Notes under the pieces: model-generated | What the model was told of the DNA's origin: nothing | Database searches by the model: none | The model's input: the letters and a program-made list of their open reading frames with translations, nothing else | Shown: positions 1 through 6,164 of the stretch, in pieces | How positions within the stretch are numbered: position 1 is the stretch's first letter | How the letters are laid out: the number at the start of each line of letters is the position of its first letter | Program-made: the position numbers and the translations under genes | Source: Actinomycetes bacterium | Lineage (GTDB): Bacteria > Actinomycetota > Actinomycetes > Propionibacteriales > Propionibacteriaceae | Direction: 5' to 3' | NCBI GenBank assembly: GCA_023412435.1 | Contig: JAEYNS010000162.1 | Location: forward strand, 1-8,270 | Length of the DNA stretch: 8,270 bases

Positions 1-276
1 GCCCATGACAGAACCGGTGTTGACGCCGCGTGCCCGGTTCCGCGTCCATACGGTGTCGCCGGAAACGACCAGATCCTCCACAGTCAACGAGAAGTCGCTC
101 ATCCATCGGTGCAGCACCCTGGCGACACCCTTCGCCCCATCGAGACCCGGGTTGTTACCGCGTTGGTGCTCGATGACCTCAGGGGCCACGAAGGCGTCCA
201 GAACTGCCTCGTCCCCGGCACCGATGCCCTCCTCAACAATCCGACGGAAGCGGTCGGCAATATCCACGGTGTTCAT
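1..276 (-). CDS. SnoaL-like / ester cyclase family protein (partial, C-terminus beyond window edge)
   Basis: The first 92 residues are visible and the gene runs off the left edge of the window. The pattern fits the small SnoaL/NTF2-like alpha+beta fold: an N-terminal helix with an acidic GDEAVLDAFVAPEV stretch (about residues 20-33), a His in VIEHQ, a central KGVARVLHRWMSDF helix, and then strands containing VSGDTVWTRNRARG. The GDxVxxRxxxxG pattern is typical of the ester cyclase/polyketide cyclase-like subgroup. Members range from true cyclases to isomerases and proteins of unknown role, so no reaction can be assigned. The ATG at 276 is preceded by a strong ribosome site, GGAAGGTGAG (281-290), which supports the start. 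It is divergent from the TetR gene across 56 bases that contain two inverted repeats, so it is the likely regulatory target of that repressor. Family assignment is fairly sure; function is not. Confidence 0.8.
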   Translation of the reverse strand, partial: MNTVDIADRFRRIVEEGIGAGDEAVLDAFVAPEVIEHQRGNNPGLDGAKGVARVLHRWMSDFSLTVEDLVVSGDTVWTRNRARGVNTGSVMG

Positions 277-292
277 GCGTCTCACCTTCCAA

Positions 293-327
293 TAGAGTCC
301 ACATCTATCCAATAGAGTGCTACTCTA
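293..327. promoter_or_regulatory. Two adjacent inverted repeats: candidate TetR-family operators
   Basis: TAGAGT-GCT-ACTCTA (313-327) is a perfect 6-3-6 inverted repeat. TAGAGT-CCA-CATCTA (293-307) is an imperfect copy, with four of six arms pairing. Their centres (300 and 320) are 20 bases apart, about two helical turns, and both left arms lie inside a repeated TCCAATAGAGT (288-298 and 308-318). The pair fills the gap between the divergent cyclase-like and TetR genes, so a regulator bound here could control both. TACTCT (321-326) could be a weak -10 element for a nearly leaderless TetR transcript. That the TetR protein binds here is inferred from position and symmetry. Confidence 0.65.
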
Positions 328-332
328 ACGAA

Positions 333-953
333 ATGGTTGTCAAGACCCCCCGTGACCCACAACGCCGCCCCAGCCTCCGACAGGAACAGGCAACCGTCAC
401 CCGCACCCGGATCCGCGACGCCGCGCGACGCCTCTTCTTCCGCGATGGCTACGCCGCAACCACGCTGAAGTCGATCGCCGTCGAGGCGGGAGTGGCGGTC
501 CAGACCGTCTACGCGGTATTCGGAAGCAAGTCCACCATCCTCACCGAGCTTCGCTGGATGGTCGTCGACCTTCCCGAGGCCGACGCCGCCCGACAGGAGG
601 CCATGCACGCCCCCACCACCGAAGACCGCCTGAGCCGATTTGCGCACTCGATCCGACGACGGTGGGAACTGGCCGGCGATATCGTGCAGGTGAACCAGGA
701 CGCCGCCCGGACCGATCCCTCCATCAGATCGGAGATCCAACCGGCCGAGGACCGCCGCCAGGCCGGCATCGCGGCATTTGTCCAGGCTCTCGCCGACGAC
801 CTCGGCCTGCCGATCGATGTCCCGCGGACGGCCGCAACGGTCGACGCGCTCACCATGTATCAGCTCTACGCCCAACTGACTCAAGTCCACGCATGGGGGC
901 CCGACGACTACGAGGCATGGCTCCGGGGCCAACTGGTCGCCACCGTACGCTAG
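333..953 (+). CDS. TetR/AcrR family transcriptional regulator
   Basis: This 206-residue protein has the length and layout of a TetR repressor. Its N-terminal DNA-binding domain (about residues 22-78) carries the characteristic run TRIRDAARRLFFRDGYAATT, followed by the helix-turn-helix SIAVEAGVAVQTVYAVFGSK (about 47-66). The rest is a mainly helical, variable ligand-binding and dimerisation domain that gives no hint of the ligand. The ATG at 333 has no recognisable ribosome site, and a possible -10 box ends six bases upstream, so translation may be leaderless or nearly so. It is divergent from the SnoaL-like gene, with two inverted repeats between them, which suggests autoregulation plus control of that neighbour. 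The basic N-terminal tail of about 20 residues before the domain is longer than usual and could contact DNA. Family is secure; target and inducer are inferred or unknown. Confidence 0.93.
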   Translation: MVVKTPRDPQRRPSLRQEQATVTRTRIRDAARRLFFRDGYAATTLKSIAVEAGVAVQTVYAVFGSKSTILTELRWMVVDLPEADAARQEAMHAPTTEDRLSRFAHSIRRRWELAGDIVQVNQDAARTDPSIRSEIQPAEDRRQAGIAAFVQALADDLGLPIDVPRTAATVDALTMYQLYAQLTQVHAWGPDDYEAWLRGQLVATVR

Positions 954-1040
954 GCCCGACATCCGCTCTTGCCGCAGTCCGCTCGGTCGCTCGAAGGGTT
1001 GGCGCGATCTGCGTTTGGAAGTGCCGGCCCACGGATTCGA

Positions 1041-1457
1041 CTACCGCTCCTGGCCGCCGTGTTCGGTAGCTATGGCGGCGGCAAGCCCGCCCACCAATCC
1101 AGTGGCACCCAGGAGCACCGCTTGAAAACCACGCTCGGCGGAGGACAGGTCGTGGCGCGCCAGTTGGCCGTCGAAGAAGCCGGACGCGACGGATACACCG
1201 CAACCCAACGCCAACAGTCCGGCCGTCACCCGGCTTGTCGCCCCGGTCGACCGGGTCACGACGGTGGTCAACACTGCCTGGGACGCGATCATCGGCCAAG
1301 GCGCGCAGAGAGTCGCGCGAGAACTCCAGGCGTCGGCAAGGCGGGAACGCCCTGCGGCGACATCCATCAGCCCGCCGGCGACGTCGGCCAGCAGCAGAAC
1401 CGCGAAGGCACCCGGGAGCAATCCGCGAGCGCGTCGCGCAGGCTCGGTGCGTGGCAT
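1041..1457 (-). CDS. hypothetical four-helix membrane protein
   Basis: I do not recognise a named family. The 138-residue product starts with a basic tail (MPRTEPARRARG) followed by about four hydrophobic segments: roughly residues 13-35, 50-68, 76-95 and 110-130. It ends in a short hydrophilic tail, EHGGQER. The alternation of hydrophobic and short charged stretches with G/C-ending codons argues for a real gene, although no clear ribosome site precedes the ATG. An in-frame GTG 15 bases upstream (1472) is an alternative, and the open frame continues to an ATG at 1520, giving 159 residues. I chose 1457 because the extra N-terminal residues look unlike a protein N-terminus and the basic tail fits a positive-inside rule. 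It converges on the TetR gene with 87 bases between stops and no clear terminator. Function is unknown. Confidence 0.6.
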   Translation of the reverse strand: MPRTEPARRARGLLPGAFAVLLLADVAGGLMDVAAGRSRLADAWSSRATLCAPWPMIASQAVLTTVVTRSTGATSRVTAGLLALGCGVSVASGFFDGQLARHDLSSAERGFQAVLLGATGLVGGLAAAIATEHGGQER

Positions 1458-1665
1458 GGATTGCACGATAGCTACTTCGCGATCGGTACTCCAGAGGCGA
1501 ACGGTCCAGGTCAACCGCACGCGCTCTTCTGCCGCGGCCCTCCCGGTCGATCCGAGCCGTGAGCGAGAGGGTCGACCTCGGCCCCCGCCATTTCCGCGTC
1601 GAAAGCCGGGATCTGCGCCAGTCCCGGGTATGCAATCGCCGAACGGCCGGGACCGGCCTGGTGAC

Positions 1666-1842
1666 TCAGCCGTAGTAGATCGGCCAGTCCGTGGCCCAGC
1701 GCTTGGCGGTCCACGGGTGGGTCGCGTACATCAGAACGATCACCGTCCAGGTCGCCAGCACCAGCCCGAGGGTGAACAGCTGCCACCGGCGCCTGAGTCT
1801 GCCGGCCAGTCGGGCCGCGTTCGCCCCGATCCAGGTGAACAC
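1666..1842 (-). CDS. hypothetical small single-helix membrane protein
   Basis: A 58-residue product is predicted from a GTG at 1842. It has a basic N-terminal region (ARLAGRLRRRW), one clear hydrophobic helix (about LFTLGLVLATWTVIVLMYA) and an aromatic C-terminal tail ending DWPIYYG. The basic flank would stay inside by the positive-inside rule. The frame remains open to an ATG at 1902, only eight bases beyond the tRNA 3' end, which would give 78 residues. Codons become strongly G/C-ending only after about residue 18 of the longer form, so I favour the GTG. Neither start has a convincing ribosome site. The gene could be read on the tRNA transcript or from its own unseen promoter. No family is recognised; the helix and codon bias are the only evidence that it is real. 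Confidence 0.5.
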   Translation of the reverse strand: MFTWIGANAARLAGRLRRRWQLFTLGLVLATWTVIVLMYATHPWTAKRWATDWPIYYG

Positions 1843-1909
1843 CGCAGCGAGCGAGGTGGGTCTTCCGGGTGGTACCGACCTGAGGCACCGAGTCAAGTCC
1901 ATATATCGG

Positions 1910-1983
1910 TGGGGCGGGCGGGGCTCGAACCCGCGACCCAGGGATTATGAGTCCCCTGCTCTGACCGGCTGAGCTACCGCCCC
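1910..1983 (-). tRNA. tRNA with anticodon CAU (elongator Met or Ile2)
   Basis: Read on the minus strand, the 74-base gene folds as a complete cloverleaf. The acceptor stem GGGGCGG/CCGCCCC has seven G-C pairs, and the D arm is GCTC/GAGC. The anticodon stem GGGGA/TCCCT (one G-T pair) closes the loop CTCATAA, with anticodon CAT at 1947-1949. The T stem GCGGG/CCCGC closes the loop TTCGAGC, and the discriminator base is A. The following bases are CCG, so CCA is not encoded. The D loop lacks initiator-type features, and the acceptor begins with a proper G1-C72 pair, which excludes initiator Met. CAU can be read as elongator Met or, after lysidine modification of the C, as Ile2. The AGCAGGGGACTCATAA region and following GGTCGC resemble Ile2 genes slightly more, but I cannot decide between them. 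Confidence 0.95.
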
Positions 1984-1997
1984 CGAGATTCGCTGTC

Positions 1998-2028
1998 AAA
2001 GTAGCCGTTGGGGGCGGTCAATGTCCAA
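1998..2028 (-). promoter_or_regulatory. possible promoter of the CAU tRNA gene
   Basis: On the minus strand, TTGGAC (2023-2028) lies 19 bases before TACTTT (1998-2003). The predicted transcription start falls about 5-10 bases upstream of the mature tRNA 5' end, a usual distance for a tRNA gene. The spacing is slightly long and both boxes deviate from consensus, so this is tentative. Confidence 0.35.
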
Positions 2029-2073
2029 GCGGGGCGGGTAACCTTCCTCTGCCGGGAGCGAGAGGTGGGCGAC

Positions 2074-2343
2074 ATGCGTGACGAGGCTGGTCAGGGGTGG
2101 GAACAGCCGCCGTTCGGTGAGGGGCTGGACGCGATCGCGGTCGACCTCATCACCGGTCTGATGCAGCGGGTGTTCGCCGAACTGGATCCCGGCGAACTCG
2201 TCGCGGAGAGCGGCCTCGACCTCTCCGAGGAGGACAGCAGAGTCGTCGCCGCCATGATCGACACCGCGATCGTCGAGATCGAGGTGGGCTTCCCCCGCCC
2301 GCGCGGCGACGTCCGCTCTCCGTTCGTCACCGAATCCTCCTGA
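2074..2343 (+). CDS. hypothetical small acidic protein
   Basis: I do not recognise this 89-residue protein. It is acidic and mostly helical in appearance: a polar start (MRDEAGQGWEQPPFGEG), an amphipathic core (DAIAVDLITGLMQRVFAELDPG), a second helix-like stretch (SEEDSRVVAAMIDTAIVEIEVGF), and a Pro/Arg-rich C-terminus ending VTESS. There is no signal peptide or transmembrane segment, so it is probably cytoplasmic. The ATG at 2074 follows a purine-rich GAGAGGTG (2060-2067) at good spacing. An earlier in-frame start at 2008 would add 22 residues with no ribosome site and is less likely. The stop lies 13 bases before the mutarotase GTG, so the two are probably co-transcribed. Codon use is like the surrounding genes. 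Function is unknown and the co-transcription does not explain it. Confidence 0.7.
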   Translation: MRDEAGQGWEQPPFGEGLDAIAVDLITGLMQRVFAELDPGELVAESGLDLSEEDSRVVAAMIDTAIVEIEVGFPRPRGDVRSPFVTESS

Positions 2344-2356
2344 GGCCGGACCCGGC

Positions 2357-3223
2357 GTGGGGCACCAGGTCACCCGCGACCCGCTGGCCGGCGTCGAGGC
2401 CCGCCCGGGCAGGGGCCGCTACGCGATCTTCGACCACGGCGCGCACGCGTGGGCGTGGCAGCCCGACGGCCAGCGTCCCGTCCTGTGGCTGAGCAGGCAC
2501 TCCCGGTTCGCCCACGGCCACGCGGTACGCGGCGGCGTCCCAGTCGTCTTCCCGTGGTTCGGGACGGGGCCCGGCGGCGACCGCCGCCCCGCACACGGCT
2601 TCGGTCGGCTGCAGCGGTGGACGCGGCGCACCGTCGATGACGCCCTCGACGCTGACGGCCGCCTGGTCGTGGACTACGTTCTCGACAATCTCGACCTGCC
2701 CGACCAGCCCGACTTCCCGTTCACCTTCTCGGCGCGACTACGGGCCACCTTCACCCCCGACTACCTCGGCATCGACCTCGGGGTGGTGAACGCCGACGAC
2801 CAGTCCTTCACGTTCGAGTCTGCGCTCCACACCTACCTCGCGGTGAGCGACGTCCGTCAGGTAGTCCTCCGCGGCCTGGACAGCGTCAGCTATCTCGACA
2901 AGACGGCCCCCGGCCGGCCCCAGCCCCGGGTCCAGGACGGCGACCTCACGATCACCGGCGAGACCGACAGGATCTACGGCGAGCATGGCACGGTGGTGCT
3001 CGACGACCCGGGCTGGGAGCGCGCCCTCGCCGTCGCTGACCGGGGGGCGGCGAACCTCGTGGTCTGGAACCCGTGGGACGCCAAGGCGGCGGCGATGGCC
3101 GACTTCGGCGACGACGAGTGGACACAGATGATCTGCCTCGAGGCCGCCAACATCGGCGACGACGCGATCACCCTGCAGCCGGGGGAGAGCCACCTGCTGA
3201 GCCAGCGCATCACGCTGGCCTGA
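2357..3223 (+). CDS. D-hexose-6-phosphate mutarotase (YeaD family, aldose 1-epimerase superfamily)
   Basis: This 288-residue protein has the length and motif order of YeaD/YMR099c-type enzymes, which interconvert the alpha and beta anomers of hexose 6-phosphates in the cytoplasm. Visible motifs are GGVPVVFPWFG (59-69), HGFGR (80-84), ESALHTYLAVSD (154-165), LRGLDSVSYLDK (171-182), TDRIY (203-207), VVWNPW (235-240) and CLEAANI (260-266). By analogy with characterised members, His159 and Glu262 should be the catalytic acid/base pair, with Arg84 and other basic residues binding phosphate. The GTG at 2357 is chosen because it follows a GAGG (2342-2345) overlapping the previous gene's stop and leaves a family-length N-terminus. 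It sits just upstream of a glycoside-utilisation gene set and may equilibrate the sugar phosphate that set produces. The preferred hexose phosphate cannot be read from sequence. Confidence 0.9.
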   Translation: MGHQVTRDPLAGVEARPGRGRYAIFDHGAHAWAWQPDGQRPVLWLSRHSRFAHGHAVRGGVPVVFPWFGTGPGGDRRPAHGFGRLQRWTRRTVDDALDADGRLVVDYVLDNLDLPDQPDFPFTFSARLRATFTPDYLGIDLGVVNADDQSFTFESALHTYLAVSDVRQVVLRGLDSVSYLDKTAPGRPQPRVQDGDLTITGETDRIYGEHGTVVLDDPGWERALAVADRGAANLVVWNPWDAKAAAMADFGDDEWTQMICLEAANIGDDAITLQPGESHLLSQRITLA

Positions 3224-3252
3224 GGCCACGCGGGGCACACCCGCCGGCCGCC

Positions 3253-3304
3253 CGCGGCAAGCCATGGCAACTCGTTGCCGCGCTTTCGCGGGTGTCGGTC
3301 TACT
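3253..3304 (+). promoter_or_regulatory. candidate promoter/operator of the glycoside gene set
   Basis: GGCAAC-TC-GTTGCC (3266-3279) is a perfect 6-2-6 palindrome. Its right arm also forms a larger inverted repeat, CGCGGCAA (3253-3260) with TTGCCGCG (3275-3282). TTGCCG (3275-3280) could serve as a -35 box with TCTACT (3299-3304) as -10 at 18-base spacing, placing a start near 3311, before the ribosome site at 3325. A protein bound to the palindrome would cover the -35 box. The same arms could form an RNA hairpin, but no T-run follows, so a terminator is less likely. Confidence 0.45.
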
Positions 3305-3334
3305 GGTTCCACCGCCCGAGGTCCAGGAGATCCC

Positions 3335-4315
3335 GTGAGTAACGAAGCCACAGAATCCACCGAGTCCATCGACCCGACATCCGCTGCCATCCCCGAGGCG
3401 GCGCGAGCGCTGGTCGACTTCATCCCGACGAAGGACTTCTTCGTCGGCATCGACTCCGACGGCTGCGCCATGGACGCCATGGACATCAAGCACCAGGAGT
3501 GTTTCACCCCCTGCTCGATCAGGTTCTGGGATCTGCAGCCGATCTCGACGATCGCCCGCCAGACCGCCCTGTTCGTCAACCTCGGCTCGGTGACCCGGGG
3601 GCTGAATCGCTGGCTGGCGCTGCGCCAACTGCTCGACGAGTTGCGCGACCGTGCCGACGTCGCCGAGCGGGGGGTGACGATCCCCGAGTACCCGGAGCTG
3701 ACGGCGTTCATCGAGTCGCCCTACCCGCTGTCCGACGCCGGTCTGGCAGCCTGGGCGGCCGAGAATCCGTCTCCGACCGCCGACCGGATGATCGCGTGGG
3801 GCGATGCGGTGAACGCGTCCATCGCAGACATGGTGCACGGCTGCGGGCCGTTCCCCGGCGTCCGCGCCGCCATGGAGGCGATGTACGACCACGTCGACGA
3901 GATGACCGTCTCGGCCACCCCGGTGGAGGCGCTGCGCCGCGAGTGGGCCGAGCATGGGCTCGCCCAGTACATGCACGTCATCGCCGGCCAGGAGATGGGC
4001 AGCAAGGCCGAGCACGTCCAGTACGCCGCGGTCGGCAAGTACCCGGCGAACCACATCATGCTGATCGGTGACGCGCCGGGCGACCGGGACGCCGCCGCCA
4101 AGGTCGGCTGCCTGTTCTACCCGATCCTGCCGGGCGAGGAGAAGCGGTCCTGGCTGCGGTTTACAGCCGAGGCGCTGCCGAAGTTCCTCGACGGGCAGTT
4201 CGAAGGCGCCTACCAGGCGTCGCTGATCGCCGAGTTCGACGCCAGGCTTCCCGACGTCGTGCCGTGGGAGACACTGTCCGGGCAGCGCCGGATCACGATG
4301 CCCACGGTCAAGTAG
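3335..4315 (+). CDS. HAD superfamily hydrolase (probable sugar-phosphate phosphatase)
   Basis: The four HAD signature motifs are in order in this 326-residue protein. Motif I is GIDSDGCAMD, with nucleophile Asp40 and acid/base Asp42. Motif II is TVSATP, with Ser193. Motif III is Lys224 in GSKAE, and motif IV is IGDAPGD, with Asp246 and Asp250 for the metal. About 150 residues between motifs I and II, including FVNLGSVTRGLNRW, form a large cap region that would select the substrate. DSDG in place of the common DxDGT is noted, but it leaves the catalytic residues intact. The GTG at 3335 follows AGGAG (3325-3329) at five bases; an ATG at 3275 lacks such a site. No signal peptide is seen, so it is cytoplasmic. 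It is the first gene of the four-gene set, 83 bases before the GH3 enzyme. A role in dephosphorylating a sugar phosphate is inferred; substrate is unknown. Confidence 0.85.
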   Translation: MSNEATESTESIDPTSAAIPEAARALVDFIPTKDFFVGIDSDGCAMDAMDIKHQECFTPCSIRFWDLQPISTIARQTALFVNLGSVTRGLNRWLALRQLLDELRDRADVAERGVTIPEYPELTAFIESPYPLSDAGLAAWAAENPSPTADRMIAWGDAVNASIADMVHGCGPFPGVRAAMEAMYDHVDEMTVSATPVEALRREWAEHGLAQYMHVIAGQEMGSKAEHVQYAAVGKYPANHIMLIGDAPGDRDAAAKVGCLFYPILPGEEKRSWLRFTAEALPKFLDGQFEGAYQASLIAEFDARLPDVVPWETLSGQRRITMPTVK

Positions 4316-4398
4316 CCCTACGACGCGAGAGTCGCTGACCGGGCACGGTCGCCACCCTTCACCCCCCACCCAGCCCACCCATTGACGGGAGTCACACC

Positions 4399-6123
4399 AT
4401 GGCCGTTCTGGTAGATCTCAAGGCCGCCCCCTACAACCTGGACGACGAGCAGCTCGCCTGGGTCGAGCAGACGATCGCCGCGATGAGCGACGAGGAGAAG
4501 GTCGGCCAGCTGTTCGTCAACCTCTTCTTCTTCGGCGGCGACACCTTCTCCGGCAACAAGTTCACCAACAAGGAGATCCTCGACACGTTCCACATCGGGG
4601 GTGTCCGCTACCAGGGCGGCACGTCCGACCAGGTGCAGGACCTGCTGAACGAGCTGCAGGAGCAGTCGAAGATCCCGCTGCTGGTCGCCGCCAACTGCGA
4701 CCAGGGCGGCAACGGCGCCGCGTCCGACGGCACCTACATCGCCTCGGGTGCCCACTGCGACGCGTCCCAGGACTACAAGGTCCCCCACGACGCAGGCTTC
4801 GTCTCGGGCCGGGAAGCCCAGGCCATGGGCATCAACGTGAACTTCTACCCCTGCGTAGACATCCTCTACAACTGGCGCAACACGATCGTGAACACCCGGG
4901 CGTACGGCGACAACCCCGACGACGTCATCAAGTGGACGTCGGCCTACATCGACGGGATCCGGGAGGGCTCTGACGTCATCACCTGCGTCAAGCACTGGCC
5001 CGGTGACGGCGTCGAGGAGCGCGACCACCACCTCGTCCTCGGCATCAACGATCTTCCCCCCGACGAGTGGGACGCCAGCTTCGGCGAGGTCTACCGCCAC
5101 CACATCGCCAACGGGCTGGAGATGGTGATGGTCGGCCACATCGCGATGCCGGAGTACTCGAAGAAGCTCGACCCGACCCTGAGCGACGCCGACATCATGC
5201 CGGCCAGCCTCGCGCCGGAGCTGGTCAACGGGCTGCTCAAGACTGAGCTGGACTTCAACGGCATGGTGATCACCGACGCCTCCCACATGCTCGGCATGAC
5301 GTCCGCGATGCGCCGCGAGGACTACGTCCCCCGCGCGATCGCCGCCGGCTGCGACATGTTCCTGTTCTTCAACGACATCGAAGAGGACTTCGGGTTCATG
5401 CTGCAGGGCTACCGCAACGGCGTCATCTCCCAGGAGCGGATGACGGACGCGCTGCGCCGGATCCTCGGGCTGAAGGCGAAGCTGAACCTCCACGAGAAGA
5501 AGGACGCGGGGACACTGACCCGGAGCCGCGACGCGCTGGAGGTCGTCGGCTGCGACGAGCACCTCGCCATGAAGCAGTACGCCGCCGACGCCGGCATCAC
5601 TCTGGTCAAGAACACCCTCGACCAGCTGCCGCTGAACCCGCAGCAGCATCGCCGGATCCGGCTCTACCACCTCACCGGCGAGAAGGGTGGGGTGTACGAC
5701 GCCGCCAGCGGCACCGTCGAGAAGTACATCGAGATCCTCGAGTCCCGCGGCTACCAGGTCACGGTGAACGACGGCACCACCCGGATCAAGGGCAGGACGC
5801 TTCAGTATCGCGACGAGGTGGACTGCGCCCTCATCGTGTGCGAGGTGGCCGGCTACGGCGCGCAGAACAACTACCGCATCCAGTGGAAGACCGCGATGAG
5901 CAACGAGTGCCCCTGGTACGTCTGGGAGGTCCCCACCTTCATGGTCAGCCACAACTTCACCACCCACCTGCACGACGCGACGATGGTGAAATGCCTGGTC
6001 AACGCGTACAGCTCTGATCCGGTGATCATCGAGACCACCCTCGACATGCTCGAGGGCAGGAAGCCGTTCAAGGGCCGCCCCAACAACCTGGTCTGGACCG
6101 ACAAGTGGCAGGCCCGGCTATGA
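4399..6123 (+). CDS. glycoside hydrolase family 3 enzyme, NagZ/Nag3-like (possible glycoside phosphorylase)
   Basis: This 574-residue protein has a GH3 (beta/alpha)8 domain from about residue 20 to 365, followed by a C-terminal domain. Lys198-His199 in VKHWPGDG and the Asp293 nucleophile in GMVITDASHMLGM are the GH3 landmarks. Downstream of KHWPGDG, Asp209 and His211 align with the Asp-His dyad that NagZ-type members use as acid/base in place of a C-terminal glutamate. In Cellulomonas fimi Nag3 (similar in size, as I recall) this dyad goes with N-acetylglucosaminide phosphorylase activity, so phosphate-dependent cleavage is possible here. The NagZ PGHG is PGDG in this protein. No signal peptide is present, so it should act on imported glycosides in the cytoplasm. 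GGGAG (4387-4391) precedes the ATG by seven bases. Family is secure; hydrolase versus phosphorylase, and the sugar, are not. Confidence 0.88.
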   Translation: MAVLVDLKAAPYNLDDEQLAWVEQTIAAMSDEEKVGQLFVNLFFFGGDTFSGNKFTNKEILDTFHIGGVRYQGGTSDQVQDLLNELQEQSKIPLLVAANCDQGGNGAASDGTYIASGAHCDASQDYKVPHDAGFVSGREAQAMGINVNFYPCVDILYNWRNTIVNTRAYGDNPDDVIKWTSAYIDGIREGSDVITCVKHWPGDGVEERDHHLVLGINDLPPDEWDASFGEVYRHHIANGLEMVMVGHIAMPEYSKKLDPTLSDADIMPASLAPELVNGLLKTELDFNGMVITDASHMLGMTSAMRREDYVPRAIAAGCDMFLFFNDIEEDFGFMLQGYRNGVISQERMTDALRRILGLKAKLNLHEKKDAGTLTRSRDALEVVGCDEHLAMKQYAADAGITLVKNTLDQLPLNPQQHRRIRLYHLTGEKGGVYDAASGTVEKYIEILESRGYQVTVNDGTTRIKGRTLQYRDEVDCALIVCEVAGYGAQNNYRIQWKTAMSNECPWYVWEVPTFMVSHNFTTHLHDATMVKCLVNAYSSDPVIIETTLDMLEGRKPFKGRPNNLVWTDKWQARL

Positions 6124-6164
6124 CCCACCAAGACACCAACCCACCCACCACGGAAGGCACAGGG

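Noticed and set aside
282..962. 226-codon open frame on the minus strand
   Set aside because: It is opposite the TetR gene and spans the operator region; its product shows no domain.
850..1635. 261-codon open frame on the minus strand
   Set aside because: The product is Arg/Ser-rich and runs in another frame across the more convincing membrane-protein frame (1041-1457).
1264..1950. 228-codon open frame on the plus strand
   Set aside because: It crosses the two minus-strand membrane genes and runs into the tRNA; it is Arg/Pro/Ser-rich with no motif.
1910..1983. tRNA gene as an integration (attachment) site
   Set aside because: No integrase, no direct repeat of the tRNA 3' end and no composition shift were found in the window.
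1994..1999. TTGACA on the minus strand as a -35 box for the tRNA
   Set aside because: It is only 11 bases from the mature 5' end, so a start set by it would fall inside the tRNA.
3253..3282. Rho-independent terminator after the mutarotase gene
   Set aside because: The inverted repeat has a 14-base loop and no following T-run; an operator or promoter role fits better.
4321..4350. Small hairpins between the HAD and GH3 genes (GCGA-GAG-TCGC and GACCG-GGCA-CGGTC)
   Set aside because: Stems are only 4-5 pairs and no T-run follows; such structures are expected by chance in GC-rich DNA.
2738..4378. 546-codon open frame on the minus strand
   Set aside because: It lies opposite the mutarotase and HAD genes, has a low-complexity Gly/Val/Arg/Asp-rich product with no motif, and is the usual antisense shadow of GC-rich coding DNA.
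4399..4480. Signal peptide on the GH3 enzyme
   Set aside because: The N-terminus (MAVLVDLKAAPYNLDDEQ) has no basic region followed by a hydrophobic core and no lipobox, so export is not supported.
4318..5973. 551-codon open frame on the minus strand
   Set aside because: It is opposite the GH3 gene, whose motifs are unmistakable. The product is Val/Asp/Gly-rich with no family pattern.
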